A stretch of 64,000 nt of DNA from Euphorbia lathyris. Taxonomy: Eukaryota; Streptophyta; Magnoliopsida; Malpighiales; Euphorbiaceae. This document shows, piece by piece, positions 1-10,952 of the stretch. Positions within the stretch are counted from its first letter, which is position 1. Every line of letters begins with the position of its first letter. A program made the position numbers and the translations under genes. The notes under the pieces were generated by a model. That model was given only the letters and a program-made list of their open reading frames with translations. It was not told the DNA's origin and did no database searches. The DNA lies in the NCBI RefSeq assembly GCF_963576675.1, contig NC_088913.1:17497001-17561000 (forward strand), written 5' to 3'.

Positions 1-270
1 GTATATTTTCTTTTACTCTTATTTTATGTCTTTTGGGCTAAAATGTATAAGTATATATCTATATTATTTTCTTTATTTCTTTTGGTCATTTATAAGTCCA
101 TGTTTCAAATGGGCTTCATTTGGAAAAATTAATTTTTGGGCCTAAGTGTGTTTATTGATGTAATTATAATAGTTAGAGAGTCCATTAAATAAGTGGGGAA
201 AATAAGTCACAAAAATAGAGTCATTTTGGTTGATATTTCAAATCGTCTTCAAAACACTACGTTTTAAAAC

Positions 271-530
271 CTTAGTCCGTTCCAACGACGGATTAAGCCA
301 ACATTGTAATCAAAATCGTTTTCTTTGTTAATAATGGAGATTTTGAATCGCTTTCTTAATGAATTTGTACAAAATAAAATTGACTTGTATGTTTAACCAC
401 GTTTTCTTATTAAAAGGCTTTTACTTTAACGTTTTCAATTACTCGAGTCGTTCCAACGGCGATTCGGGTAAGCTTCATCAAACGGGGTTTTAAAACGCAC
501 CTAAATCGTTCCAACGGCGATTAAGGTGCG
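271..530 (+). repeat. Three hairpins with a shared loop
   Basis: Three inverted repeats at 271-297, 439-471 and 496-530 have different stems but nearly the same 9-nt loop, TTCCAACGR. Stem lengths are 9, 12 and 13 positions. The first two contain only G-U-type mismatches when read as plus-strand RNA; the third has one A-A mismatch. They lie in the partial Tat/Ogre-type LTR. Function is unknown. Confidence 0.5.
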
Positions 531-897
531 AACCATGTAATAAACATCGTTTTGGGGAAATAAGTTAATGTAGAATAGACACACAACATAACATTTAAAT
601 ACGGTTGTAAATAAATCACTTCTTTCTTCCCCCTCTCTGTGTATGTATAAACATAAATGGGTGATTCTTTACTGATGTGGTTTTTCAATATCATATGCTC
701 AAAATGGTTTCCAAAAAGAGAAAGAAAAGAGTTTCAAATGAATTTTAAACTTAAAGAAGTATACGATTAGTCCGTTATCGCCTAACATGCTGAGTAGGAG
801 GCCGGTGGTTCATAACCGGGCGATGTCGGGGTGCCTACTAGCCTTTCTCCGGAAAGGAGCTAGCCTTCTCGGCTCGTACCTAAGTTTCCCGAACCCA

Positions 898-923
898 CAC
901 CGGTCTCCCGCAAGGGATCGGTG
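898..923 (+). repeat. Hairpin with GCAA tetraloop
   Basis: The arms CACCG and CGGTG enclose TCCC-GCAA-GGGA, a short stem capped by a GNRA-type loop on the plus strand. It lies in the GC-rich part of the Tat/Ogre-type LTR next to the GTGGCGACTC block. It may simply be a conserved LTR sequence. Confidence 0.35.
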
Positions 924-1296
924 TTCATTTTCCCATTCGTGGGTGGCGACTCTTCCATATCTCCGAGCTCCGGTCCTGCCGAGCAGCTTGATTCCGCGAT
1001 TGGTTGCTTTCGGCGCCAATCACCGCTTATGTCGCCATGAGGTTGTCCACCCCCCGGTCCGCCCGGGAGATTAGGCCGCGGCACCTCGTCAAACAACAGT
1101 TGAAGCCGATTGATTCCACGAGTCGTGATTTTCCGTTTTTTTGTGTTTTTTAGTAAAAATTTAACTTTGGAAAAATTTGGATTTTTTTAGGAAAAAAAAT
1201 ATTTTCACCAAAAAATTGACTTTCTCTCTCTAAAAATGTTTAGAGTGAGAAAGCTCCAAAAAAGAATCCCTCCTCCCAAATGCATGGGGATCCGTG

Positions 1297-1305
1297 CCTT
1301 TTATA
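1297..1305 (-). promoter_or_regulatory. TATA box of the Tat/Ogre-type LTR
   Basis: The minus strand reads TATAAAAGG, about 700 bp inside the LTR start at 2004. The GC-rich palindrome array lies immediately upstream in this orientation and an AG-rich leader (1205-1235) downstream. This matches a U3/R boundary, with transcription expected to start near 1270. Inferred from sequence only. Confidence 0.5.
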
Positions 1306-1328
1306 GGCAAACGGGTCCCCGGACAAAT

Positions 1329-1540
1329 GGGCGACGCCCGAGTAAAATCGGGCGTCGCCCAAGGGGGTTGGGCGGCCGCCCAAAGCATGTTGGGCGGCCG
1401 CCCAACCTTGCGTTGGGCTACCGCCCAACATTGTTGGGCGGCCGCCCAACAATTGTTGGGCGGTCGCCCAACGCGAGGTTGGGCGTGCGCGCCCAACTGC
1501 CGTTGGGCGTCCGCCCGACGCGGTTGGGCGCTCGCCCAAC
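1329..1540. repeat. Array of ten GC-rich palindromes
   Basis: Ten inverted-repeat units sit about 24 bp apart. The core is TTGGGCGGCCGCCCAA, with variants whose central bases differ (GGGCGACGCCC, GGGCGTCGCCC, GGGCTACCGCCC, GGGCGGTCGCCC and others). Spacers of 3-8 bp are unrelated to each other. Three units contain GCGGCCGC. The array is far richer in G+C than its AT-rich surroundings and lies directly upstream of the LTR TATA box on the minus strand. Confidence 0.85.
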
Positions 1541-2004
1541 GGCCGCCGGGACGCATCTCGCGCCGCCAGGCGTGCACGCCCCCTACGACCGTCGAGCTCA
1601 CGTTCCGCGCCGTCGGGCGTCCACGCGTCGTGACCGCCGAACGTGTGTTCCGCGCTGCCGGGCGCACACGCCCCGTGGCCAACGAGCGCGCGCCTCGCGC
1701 TGCCAAGCTCGTGCATTGCTCGGACGTCAAGCGCGTGCTATTCCTGGTTGGATGCGTGCGTCCGACGGGCGTCGAGCGCGCGCTTTGAATCGTCGAGCGG
1801 GTGTCCGACTGTCGTCGAACGCGTGCCGGCCGCCGCTAAGTACTCGCACCATGCCGCTAAGCATTCGCGAGCCATCCAATCAACAACAGCGACCCACCGT
1901 AACTTATTTATTTTATTATTATTTTTTTGAAACTTCCGGAATCAATCGCTTCCACCGTCTTATTTTCAGGTTTTCGTCATAGGTCCTCCGACTCGGTGTC
2001 TACA

Positions 2005-3300
2005 ACGGTCGCTTTCGTTTCGGATGAAAAGCTAGTGAAGAAACTTTCTCAAATCAAAGATGCAACAGTGCAAGCGTACTACGAAGATCTGGCTAAACTT
2101 GAATTCGGGCCTATAACAACAGTTTGTTGGGACACCCTGAAGCGGCTAAAGCTTGACGAACGCGTGCGCACGCTCATGGAGGCAGGCCATTTCGGCTGCT
2201 TCTTTGAGATGAAGGAGCCGGCATACAAAGAACTGACGTTAGAGTTCCTGGCTACTTTCAAGCACGATGCTGAGATCACTGATCCTGAAGAAGAAGGGAA
2301 GTTCAGTTTCAGGCTCATGGGTCACACTCAGAGGCCTTCGCTCAACTTGTTTAACCAAATGTTAGGCGCTGCGGACGATGATGACCTGGAGTCCGAGAGC
2401 TACAAGGAAGCATTCACCAAGACCCCTGATGTCTTTGACCCTACTGCCTTTTGGAATTCTATTTCAGGTCAGCAACATTATGACGGGAGCGTTTCCAATG
2501 CGTCAAATATTAATGATTATGTTGTTCGTTACTTGCACAAGCTGGTGTCTGGCACAATCTTTGCTCGAGAAAATCAAGCCACTATGCCGCATGCAAACCT
2601 TACAACTTTGTGGAGTATGGCAATCGGGCCAAGAATGAATTTAGGTTACTGGTTTGGGGAGTACATCATCGCTTTTTATAAGAAGAACTCTTCGCTCATC
2701 TGCTGCGGGAGCATTGTCACTAGAATTGCTGAATCTATCGGAGTTTTTAAGCCTGAGGACCACTCTCGGCTCTCTATTGTGAACCACCCAGACCAAATTG
2801 ATCTCCGGAGTCTGCAGAAAATGTTGTTTGGTAAGATGGTGAATGGAAAGTGGGTTTGGATGTCGGACTTTGTTGCATCAAGGAAAGTTGAAAGCCGGAA
2901 GAGGAAAAGTGAACCAACTGTGTCGGTATCATCGGATTCCGAACAAGTTGAGCGGCCAAAGGATCTGGATTTCTATAAGAAATGTGCAAAGCTTTCGAGC
3001 GAGGACATCCTTAACAAGTTCAACGCCATGTTTGCTCAAAACCAAGCCAACCGAGAAATGATATTTGCACTTGAGCAAAAGTATGAGTCACAACAGGGAT
3101 CAATAGACATGCTCAAAACCATCTGTATTGAGGAGCATGGCAAGGAGAGTCCATCCGGTTTTTCCGTCAAGAGTCCGGTAAGACAAACACCTGAAACACC
3201 TGCTAATGCTAATGCTAATGCTGATGCTTCCTCGAAAGGGGAGGGCATTCCTGCCACTGCGGATAGAGAGGTTAACTCCTCTCTTTCCCAGCCCGCCTGA
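2005..3300 (+). CDS. Athila ORF-1-type / env-position protein, 5' truncated
   Basis: About 431 codons are open from the insertion junction at 2005 to TGA at 3298-3300. The product matches the Athila ORF-1 type of plant protein in its pattern: an N-terminal segment with GHFGCFFEMKEPAYKELTLE, then FWNSISG, then a hydrophobic helical region with VVRYLHKLVSGTIFARE. A basic KRKS stretch, a glutamine-rich predicted coiled coil (about codons 350-390) and a low-complexity Ala-Asn repeat tail follow. The frame upstream of 2005 belongs to the inserted LTR, so no true start codon remains. It occupies the position of the env-like frame between pol and the 3' LTR. Function of this family is unknown; no clear membrane anchor is seen. 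Confidence 0.7.
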   Translation, partial: TVAFVSDEKLVKKLSQIKDATVQAYYEDLAKLEFGPITTVCWDTLKRLKLDERVRTLMEAGHFGCFFEMKEPAYKELTLEFLATFKHDAEITDPEEEGKFSFRLMGHTQRPSLNLFNQMLGAADDDDLESESYKEAFTKTPDVFDPTAFWNSISGQQHYDGSVSNASNINDYVVRYLHKLVSGTIFARENQATMPHANLTTLWSMAIGPRMNLGYWFGEYIIAFYKKNSSLICCGSIVTRIAESIGVFKPEDHSRLSIVNHPDQIDLRSLQKMLFGKMVNGKWVWMSDFVASRKVESRKRKSEPTVSVSSDSEQVERPKDLDFYKKCAKLSSEDILNKFNAMFAQNQANREMIFALEQKYESQQGSIDMLKTICIEEHGKESPSGFSVKSPVRQTPETPANANANADASSKGEGIPATADREVNSSLSQPA

Positions 3301-4902
3301 TCTGTCACCTTTGTTTCTGTCCTAGCATTTGGTAACATCTAACACCTTTACTCTATCAAGTTGTGCTCTCTGCCTATATTGTTATGCTTTTATTATCTAT
3401 AATTTGCTACCATCTTGATAACATTAAGGACAATGTTCCGTTTTAATTTGGGGGTGGGGAGTTACACATCACAATATATGCAGGCATAACATGATAAATG
3501 TTTATTCAGGTTGTTAATTTAATTGATTTGGTGTATAGCAAATATCCCCTTGAGAATCTTTGATGTAAATATCCTTTGTAATCTTTTCGTTGCTGTCTAG
3601 TCTCCTTGTTTATTAAATATTTTCTTCGCTTTCTCATCTCCTTGTTTATTCATTCTCTATTCGATTGTTTTGTGTTCACGGGAATCACTGTACAGACTGT
3701 GCGTTTTATGATGGATCTGTCTAGTTTTAGTTGTTTGAATTTTGTCTCCCCGAGTCTGGAAGTTTCGAAAATTTCGAAATGTTTAAATCTTCTTTCACAA
3801 TTAGTAACCCTTGCCTAATTGCATTTCCCCAAAAATAGTGAGAACTCGAGCCTGCAAATGCATCTAAATTATGCATTGAATTTTTTCTGAGTGGGCCAGC
3901 ACTCACTATCTTTAGGGAGAATTTGCCTTGGTTTGCCCTGTTGAAATGGAGATTCCTTTTGACAATCATAGGAAGAAAAAGGCAACTAGATTCCCTTTCC
4001 AGTACACAAAAAGCCATATGTGCTTTGCACTCACATTTTAGGATAACCAACTTGAGCCATAACCTGTTCTTTCTGAAAACTACGCAAAGAAACCCATTTC
4101 TTTCACTGATATTCCTAAATAACCTAAATTCTGTCTTGTGCTTCAAAACCAACTGCTTAATTTGAAATCATGTGTTTTTAAAGACACACAAATCAGGAAA
4201 ACAAAGGCAATTGAGCAGATAATGCTAAAGATAAGATAGAAAGGAACCTGGGAATTATGTGTTTGGTTGGAAAGATCTTTAATGATTGATATGAATAGAA
4301 AGGGTAGTTTGTTATCAGGCTGTGTGGGTCGGGTAAGGAAAGAAATGATAAGATGTTGAAAGCTGAGTAGGTTAAATAATTTGCATAAAGACAGAATTTA
4401 TACACTTAAATAGCCTCTCACTGTCAAACCAGAACCTGAGCCTAACATTACAACCTTTGTCAAGTCCTTTGGACTATGTTTGGAAGAATTTTGACCCATA
4501 GATTCAGGACCAAAAGGCAAACTAACACCCTAAGGGTGTGGTGACTGAGCTAAGGAGTGAAATTGCATTCTTTTCCCTATGGTAAATAAATGCCATACGA
4601 GAGTGAGTGAATTATTCCAGTCCCTAGTGAAGCATGTCTGACGAGTTAGTTGCTCCTTGTGAAAGTAGAAGTCTAATTTTAAGCTTTAAGGAATTTCTCG
4701 ATTAAAGGCACACAGTTTAAAACAGGCTTTAACTTTTCAATGAAATCATAGCACGCATCTGTTAACTACCTCGCTGAACAAAACAATTTCTGTTCTCAAT
4801 ATCTTTCTCTGTAAAATTTCATTCCTAACTCTTCTTCTGTTGAATTATTCTTTCTTACAATTAGTTGCTTGAGGAAAAGCAAAGATTCAATTTGGGGGTA
4901 TT
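3301..4902 (+). other. Athila A 3' non-coding region
   Basis: No supported gene lies here. Two polypurine-like tracts stand out: AATTTGGGGGTGGGGAG at about 3447 and AATTTGGGGGTA at 4889-4900, the latter directly before the LTR. Long untranslated stretches between the last frame and the 3' LTR are usual in Athila elements. Short open frames here have no recognisable motif. Confidence 0.6.
4889..4902 (+). promoter_or_regulatory. Polypurine tract of Athila A
   Basis: TTTGGGGGTATT lies directly before the LTR start TGTTAGGCATG at 4903. It is the expected plus-strand primer site for reverse transcription. Confidence 0.6.
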
Positions 4903-6180
4903 TGTTAGGCATGAAATTGACTAAGTTTAACATAATATTCATACGAGAATTGGGGTGTTTTTATGTTATATTGCAAGAATAAAGGGCTGATTAATGTTTT
5001 TTTTTGCAGATAAGCAAAAATTAAAGCCAAACTTGCTGGAAACAGCTTGTTTCGCAACTGCCAAAGAGGAGTAGAACCTTTCTATGATCCAACGGTCAAA
5101 CGCCGGGTATTCTGATGACGGACATCGACAGAACAGAGGTGGGCATGGCAGAGGCAGCAGGTGGAAAAGTGTTTCGATGGCATTACCTAAAGTAACATGA
5201 CGACAAGAAGTTTCGACCCTTGAGTGTTCAAGGGTCAAAAGGATCCATAATCATTTCTATTTTGTTTAGTTGTAGTTAGTGTTGACTTATTTCTGTATTA
5301 CTTTTGAAAGGGTACTCTCGGGTACCAATTTTGGCCCCAGTCTTTCTCCTTTAAATAGAGGTAGCAAAGGAAAGACGGGGCATCATCAGAATTTTGTTTT
5401 AGAATAGAAAAGTCACTGTTAGGGGCGATAGAAGAGAGCTCCAATGGAGTTTCTGAATGCAAAAAGAACTTTTGATTACTCACTGCTTGATATGAGTGAG
5501 TAATCCATTTTGAATAGGCACGGCCAGTCCGGGCCGGTGATGTAAGTCTTATAACTCTTTCAATGAATTTGTAGTATTTTTCCAATGATGTGTTGATGAG
5601 GGTTTATATTTCTGTGCTTCGGCATTTATGCATGTGATAGATGAATGTTAGGACACTACTTGCATCTTCACTGATTTCTCTATCAATCTCGCAACATCGA
5701 CGCAGACATGTTAGATGGTTGTGTCAAAGGTTTTCTTAACAGAAATGCAGCTTTGATCTTAATGCAAGAAAGAAAGTTCCTTTAGGACGCTAATTGGTTC
5801 TAGTAAATCTTAGGAACTTAAGAACACACGAAAGTTGACTTAAGTGGGCATTAAAGCTGATACTTTGACTTCATTGGTATTGTCACTAATTCGTTGGAGT
5901 GTTGTATAACTTTGCACAACCTGTTCGGCAGTGCCTAGCCTGTTCTATCCTTTAAACTGTCATCTATTTGTCATATCTTTTATAGCTTTAGCACTCTTTT
6001 ATCTTAACTGATCAGACTCATACAATCAACCCCACTAAGAAGATACCTTTACACACACACACACTATTCAGCAACGATTTTCTCATATAATTTTGGATCT
6101 CAATCCCTTTGGAGACGGCACTTGACTTATCACTTTATTACTTATATCTAGTACACTTGCTAGAGTCACATTGGAGGACA
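4903..6180 (+). repeat. 3' LTR of Athila A
   Basis: The LTR starts TGTTAGGCATGAAATTGAC and ends GGAGGACA, about 1.28 kb. Its start, an internal block with the words cactttattactt and cttgctagagtc, and its end all match the LTR at 20097-21298, which is inverted. The two are diverged and belong to different insertions. Confidence 0.75.
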
Positions 6181-6662
6181 ACATTAGAGCACTCAGCAGG
6201 CAATGTGATGAGATTGAAGAGGTCAAACTGAGTGACCTTCGATATCTTCTCCAAGACAACTCAACTTTGCATAGCAACGTAGAAATTATGCAAAAGTTTG
6301 TCTCTGAGGTCCAATCAGATTCTAGGAAACTGAAAAAGGACGTCACATCTATTCAGAACCAACTCAAGGTTCCAAATAAAAGAAATATTCCTCTGAACAC
6401 TCAGTACTGAAGTACTAGTAAGCAGAGATGGAATCCTCAGCGGAATGTCCAGTGTGACTTCTGTGGGAAGAAAGGACACACCACAAAGATGTGCTGGCAT
6501 GCTCAGCACTGGGGTGCTGACCAGTCAGTGAGATATCCTAAACGGAAGGTCAGCTGTGACTTCTGTGGGAAAAATGATCACAATGTCCAAGTGTGTCGTC
6601 ATAAGATTAAATATGATGCTTTACATGCTGAGCCTAACAAACAAGGACCCAAAAAGACTTAG
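6181..6662 (+). pseudogene. SIRE gag, C-terminal part
   Basis: The frame carries a coiled-coil-like segment, then two CCHC zinc knuckles, CDFCGKKGHTTKMC and CDFCGKNDHNVQVC, as expected of SIRE gag. These bind packaged RNA. TGA at 6408-6410 and TAG at 6660-6662 break the frame; the second replaces a Trp that is usual in a KKTWVPK-like motif. Pol lies in another frame, so an indel near 6680 also separates them. The N-terminus was separated by the Athila A insertion. Confidence 0.75.
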
Positions 6663-6685
6663 GTACCTAAAGATAACTAGCTATA

Positions 6686-9490
6686 TTGCAGGTAAGCCTG
6701 AGGTGTGTTGAGAAGTCAAAGATGTGGTACATTGACAGCGCATGCTCGAGGTATATGACTGGTGATGAAACTCAGTTCATCACATTTGTGCGTAAATGAG
6801 GTGGAAGCATAAGTTTCGGAGACAACAAAAAGGGTAAGATAGTAGGGTCAGGAACCGTTGGTGGTAATCCTACTATTGAGTCAGTCTCCCTAGTCAGCGG
6901 ACTCAAATATAACTTACTCAGCGTAGCTCAACTATGTGACAATGGGAGAAAAGTTATATTTGATGACACTGGATGTAAAATATTCGAGGGTAAAACAAAT
7001 GAGTTGATTTTAACTGCCACTCGTATTGATAATGTCTTTATGCTGAATTTAGAAAAGAAATTTTCAAAAACTGTATGCTTAGTGTCAAAGGAAGAAAATT
7101 CCTGGCTATGGAACAGGAGACTTGGTCATGTAAGCATGGACCTCCTGGCCAAATTAGCAAGAAAGCAATTAGTTGAGGAACTGCCAGAACTTAAGTTCGA
7201 AAAAGATCAATTATGCAACGCTTGTCAAGCTGGAAAACAAACCAAACAATCTTTTCATAGTAAAAACATTGTCTCAACTAAGCGTCCATTAGAGTTGCTA
7301 CACTTGGATCTCTTCGGTCCAGTCCAGCCGCTGAGCTTGGGTGGTAGAAGATTTTCCTTGGTCATTTTAGATGACTTTTCTCGGTACACTTGGATCATCT
7401 TGCTGAGTAGCAAGGATGACACCTTTGAGACGTTTTCAACTTTAGTAAGAAAACTTGAAAATGATAAAGACCTTAAGTTAGCTCACATCCGAAGTGATAA
7501 TGGTGGAGAATTCAAAAACCAACAGTTTGTTGAATTATGTGAAGCCAACGACATTGACCATAATTTTTCTGCTCCTAGAACGCCTCAACAGAATGGGGTT
7601 GTTGAAAGGAAAAACAGAACCTTGGTTGAAATAGCCAGGACAATGCTGAGTGAGCATAGGCTTCCAAAGTACTTTTGGGGAGAAGCTGTCAACACAACGT
7701 GCTACATACTTAATAGGGCTCTAGTCAGACCCATATTAAAGAAGACTCCCTACGAACTTTGGAAAGGACGAAAGCCCAACATTGGATACTTTCGTGCCTT
7801 TGGTTGTAAATGTTTTATTCTAAATACCAAAGACAGCCTTGCTAAGTTTGATTCAAAAGCTGATGAAGCTATCTTTTTAGGCTACTCAACAAACAGTAAA
7901 GCATATAGAGTTTTCAATAAACGAACTCAGGTCCTAGAAGAGTCAGTACACGTTGAGTTCGATGAAACTAACCCTGCAGGAAAAGATAAGCAGCTGACTG
8001 AGGATGATCCATACTCAGCACCCGCTGACCAAGAAACAACCACAGAGTCACTACCTCAAGGGCTGACCAAAGGTAAAAGCGAAACTCAAATTGTTTTCAC
8101 TGACCAATCTATACCTGCAGAGATTGTTGAAACACAACTAGCTCAAGACATCACTCTTCCAAAAGAGATCAGAATACCAAGAGGACACTCAGAAAGTGCC
8201 ATTCTTGATGCTGCTGAAAACACCCTGATGACAATAAATCAACTCAGGAGATACCTCAGCAACGTAGCATTCGTCTCAGTTCAGGAACCAAAGAACTTCG
8301 CTGAAGCTGAGTACGATGAGTTCTGGATGAATGCAATGCAAGAAGAACTTGATCAGTTCAGAAGAAATGAAGTATGGGACTTAGTGCCAAAACCAAGAAG
8401 CCAGAAGACCATAGGAACAAGATGGGTCTTCCGCAACAAGCTGGATGAACAAGGGAACGTGGTCAGGAACAAAGCAAGACTTGTAGCTCAGGGCTACAGT
8501 CAGCAAGAAGGTATTGACTACGGTGAGACCTTTGCCCCAGTGGCAAGGCTAGAGGCTATAAGAATTTTATGTGCGTATGCAAGTTATATGAACTTTAAAT
8601 TATTTCAAATGGATGTTAAGAGTGCATTCCTTAATGGAGTTATAAACGAGGAAGTCTATGTTAATCAGCCTCCAGGGTTTGAGGATCCCAAGTTCCCAAA
8701 CCACGTTTATAAACTCAAAAAGGCTCTGTATGGTCTCAAGCAATCACCACGTGCTTGGTATGAGAGGCTGACCAGTTTCCTGCTGACTAGAAATTATGTC
8801 AGAGGTAAATCTGATACAACCTTATTCATTAAGAGGAAGGGTAAAGATACCCTACTGGCTCAGATATATGTTGATGACATTATTTTTGGTGCCACTAATA
8901 AGTCCATTTGCAAGGAATTTAGTAAGCAGATGCAGACTGAGTTTGAAATGTCAATGATGGGAGAACTCAACTTCTTCCTTGGACTTCAAATCAAACAAGG
9001 GAAAAATGGCATCTTCATCAGTCAAACTAAGTATGCTAAGGAGATATTGAAGAAGTATGAACTTGAGAACTGCAAGTCAATATCTACCCCTATGGGCACT
9101 GACACTGTCCTCTGCGCTGACGAAAATGGTAAGTCAGTAGACAGCAGATTGTACCGAGGTATGATTGGCTCTGTACTCTACTTAACTGCTAGTAGGCTAG
9201 ACATTCAGTTCTCAGTATGTTATTGTGCTAGATATCAATCTAACCCTAAGGAATCTCATTACATAGCTGTAAAAAGAATCCTTAGATACTTGTAAGGCTC
9301 AGTGAATGCAGGTTTATGGTATCCCAATACTCATGATTTCACACTTATTGGATACACTGACGCTGACTATGGACGAGACAAACTTGAACGAAAAAGCACC
9401 TCAGGAGGATGTCACTTCCTTGGAAGCTGTCTTGTGTCCTGGTTCAGTAAGAAGCAGGCATCAGTAGCCCTGTCAACCACTGAAGCTGAG
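6686..9490 (+). pseudogene. SIRE copia pol: protease, integrase, RT, RNase H start
   Basis: In order: protease with WYIDSACSRYMTGD (active D-S-A), integrase zinc region and DDE core ([26 protein letters not shown]), then RT with YVDDIIFG, then the start of RNase H (YTDADYGRD, ALSTTEAE). TGA at 6797-6799 breaks the protease and TAA at 9293-9295 the RT/RNase H linker; the frame is otherwise open. The first zinc-binding His of the HHCC motif is Asn (WLWNRRLGH). The coding sequence stops at the Tat/Ogre-type LTR insertion at 9490 and resumes at 13541. Not functional as it stands. Confidence 0.9.
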
Positions 9491-9851
9491 TGTCGCACCA
9501 TGGCTTCCGGTCTTTCGCAGGTCGGGGTGCGTGGCCGGCTCGATCCGCCTTTCTCGTATTTTGAGTTTCGAGTCGCCACCAATCATCACTTGGAAACACG
9601 TGTATGCGGGCGTGATTGGTCGCCCTGTCTGTTTGGATTGACTCTGTATGGTTCAGGTTTGGGTAAGGATGGCCTCTGGAGAGATTTAGGGTTTGTTTTT
9701 CCGGTTACGTGTAGGGAATAGATGTGATCTCACCCTACCCCGTCCGACGCATCGGTACTATTGTGATATTACGCGTTTATTATTTGTTTTGCCTTGAATT
9801 ATCCGTATAACCCAGACACTTGTAGATTTTGGGATTATCAGATTTAGTATT

Positions 9852-10157
9852 GAATTCTGATAACGTTTTCACGTCGATTAGAATTATCTTTAGTTTATGA
9901 ATTCGAATGACATTTTCATATCAATTCGAATTAATTTAGTTATGGATTCGACTGACGTTTTCACATCATTCGAGTTAATTTAATATTCAAATGACGTTTT
10001 CACATCGATTTGAATTAATCTGGTTTAATTCGAATGACGTTTTCACACCGATTCGAATTAATTTAGTTATGAATTCGAATGACGTTTTCACACCAATCCG
10101 AATTAATTTAGTTATGAATTCGAATGATGTTTTCACGTCATTCTGAATTAATTTTGG
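9852..10157 (+). repeat. Seven-copy tandem repeat with TGACG core
   Basis: Seven diverged units of about 43 bp share a GAATTCGAATGACGTTTTCAC core followed by an AATTAATTTAGTTAT-like tail. Each unit contains TGACG or a one-base variant, the core of plant bZIP (as-1-type) sites. The array lies within the 4-kb LTR. Confidence 0.8.
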
Positions 10158-10952
10158 TTTATTATATTTCAAGATGTTGTTTGAAAACAAATCTGTTTTG
10201 ATTTCGAATTGTGTATATCACATATACGCGATACATTTATTAACACCCGATTTAGTCGGGATACATAACATGTATGTCGAAAAATGAATTTCAACGCATT
10301 GATATACATGAACGGGTATATTTAAAAAAAATCTAAACAGTAATGAGCTAGTTAAAATTGTGCACATAAATCAGTAATTATAAATATCAATACAGTCCTC
10401 AATATTTTGGCTAATTTTAGATATTGATTACATGACTAGCCTCATTGGAGGTAATATGATAATTAAATTTTATTCTTTATGAACTGAGCCGTTATATTGC
10501 ATACATACGTCATGATAATATTAATAACATGTAATGATAAACAAACAATTTGTAACTAAAAAAAACATGTACATAAAAAGTAAAATGGAGATAGGATATA
10601 AATGAGGTTTGGATTCACAAATTAATGAACAATGGAGGTAATATGTTGACAATAGGGACTTGATTGAACTTTACTTAAAATCATTAGGGACCTAATCGGA
10701 ACACAGAGGGGTTCAATTGACGAGTTAAAACGAAACAGGGTTAAGTTTGCTAATTAATTAAAACATGGGTAGTAATATGTAACTTGTAGGGACTTAGCCG
10801 AACTCAAATCTAGGCAATTGTGGCTCAACTGAAATATGGAAGGATCTAATTGAAAGACATAAAACGAATGGGGTAAAATGGTAAATTCAGGGGGATTTAA
10901 TTGAAACGAATTGGGATTAACAGGGATTAAAACAAGATTGATCAACATTAGA

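Larger units (their letters stand above)
1..2004 (-). mobile_element. Tat/Ogre-type gypsy LTR, partial (runs off the left edge)
   Basis: Read on the minus strand, an LTR begins at 2004 with TGTAGACACCGAGTCGG, a start typical of Tat/Ogre gypsy LTRs. A TATA box follows at 1305-1297, and the lineage-typical GAGTCGCCACC lies at about 953-943. The LTR interrupts the Athila-type reading frame that resumes at 2005. The other end is outside the window, so target duplication and total length cannot be checked. No gag or pol is seen. The open frames in 1236-1982 follow the GC-rich repeat array and are not genes. Lineage assignment rests on terminal motifs, not on protein sequence. Confidence 0.65.
2005..6180 (+). 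mobile_element. Athila-lineage gypsy element A (3' part)
   Basis: The segment holds an Athila ORF-1-type frame (2005-3300), a long non-coding tail with G-rich polypurine tracts, and a 3' LTR (4903-6180). The 5' part, including gag-pol, is cut off at 2004 by the Tat/Ogre-type LTR and must lie left of the window. At 6180/6181 the LTR terminal CA abuts a SIRE copia gag frame, so element A inserted into SIRE. The expected 5-bp duplication begins at 6181 (ACATT); its partner is off-window. Confidence 0.75.

Noticed and set aside
1236..1982. Long overlapping frames on both strands over the GC-rich array
   Set aside because: They translate the palindromes into Arg/Pro/Gly/Trp repeats; open only because GC-rich repeats lack stops.
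1927..2004. Upstream extension of the Athila ORF-1-type frame to a start at 1927
   Set aside because: This part lies inside the inserted LTR (terminus at 2004), so the open frame across the junction is chance.
3606..4405. Small frames in the Athila A tail
   Set aside because: No conserved motif, no consistent frame; non-coding region before the LTR.
9302..9721. Frame extending from SIRE RNase H past 9490
   Set aside because: Beyond 9490 it reads into the Tat/Ogre-type LTR; the true continuation is at 13541.
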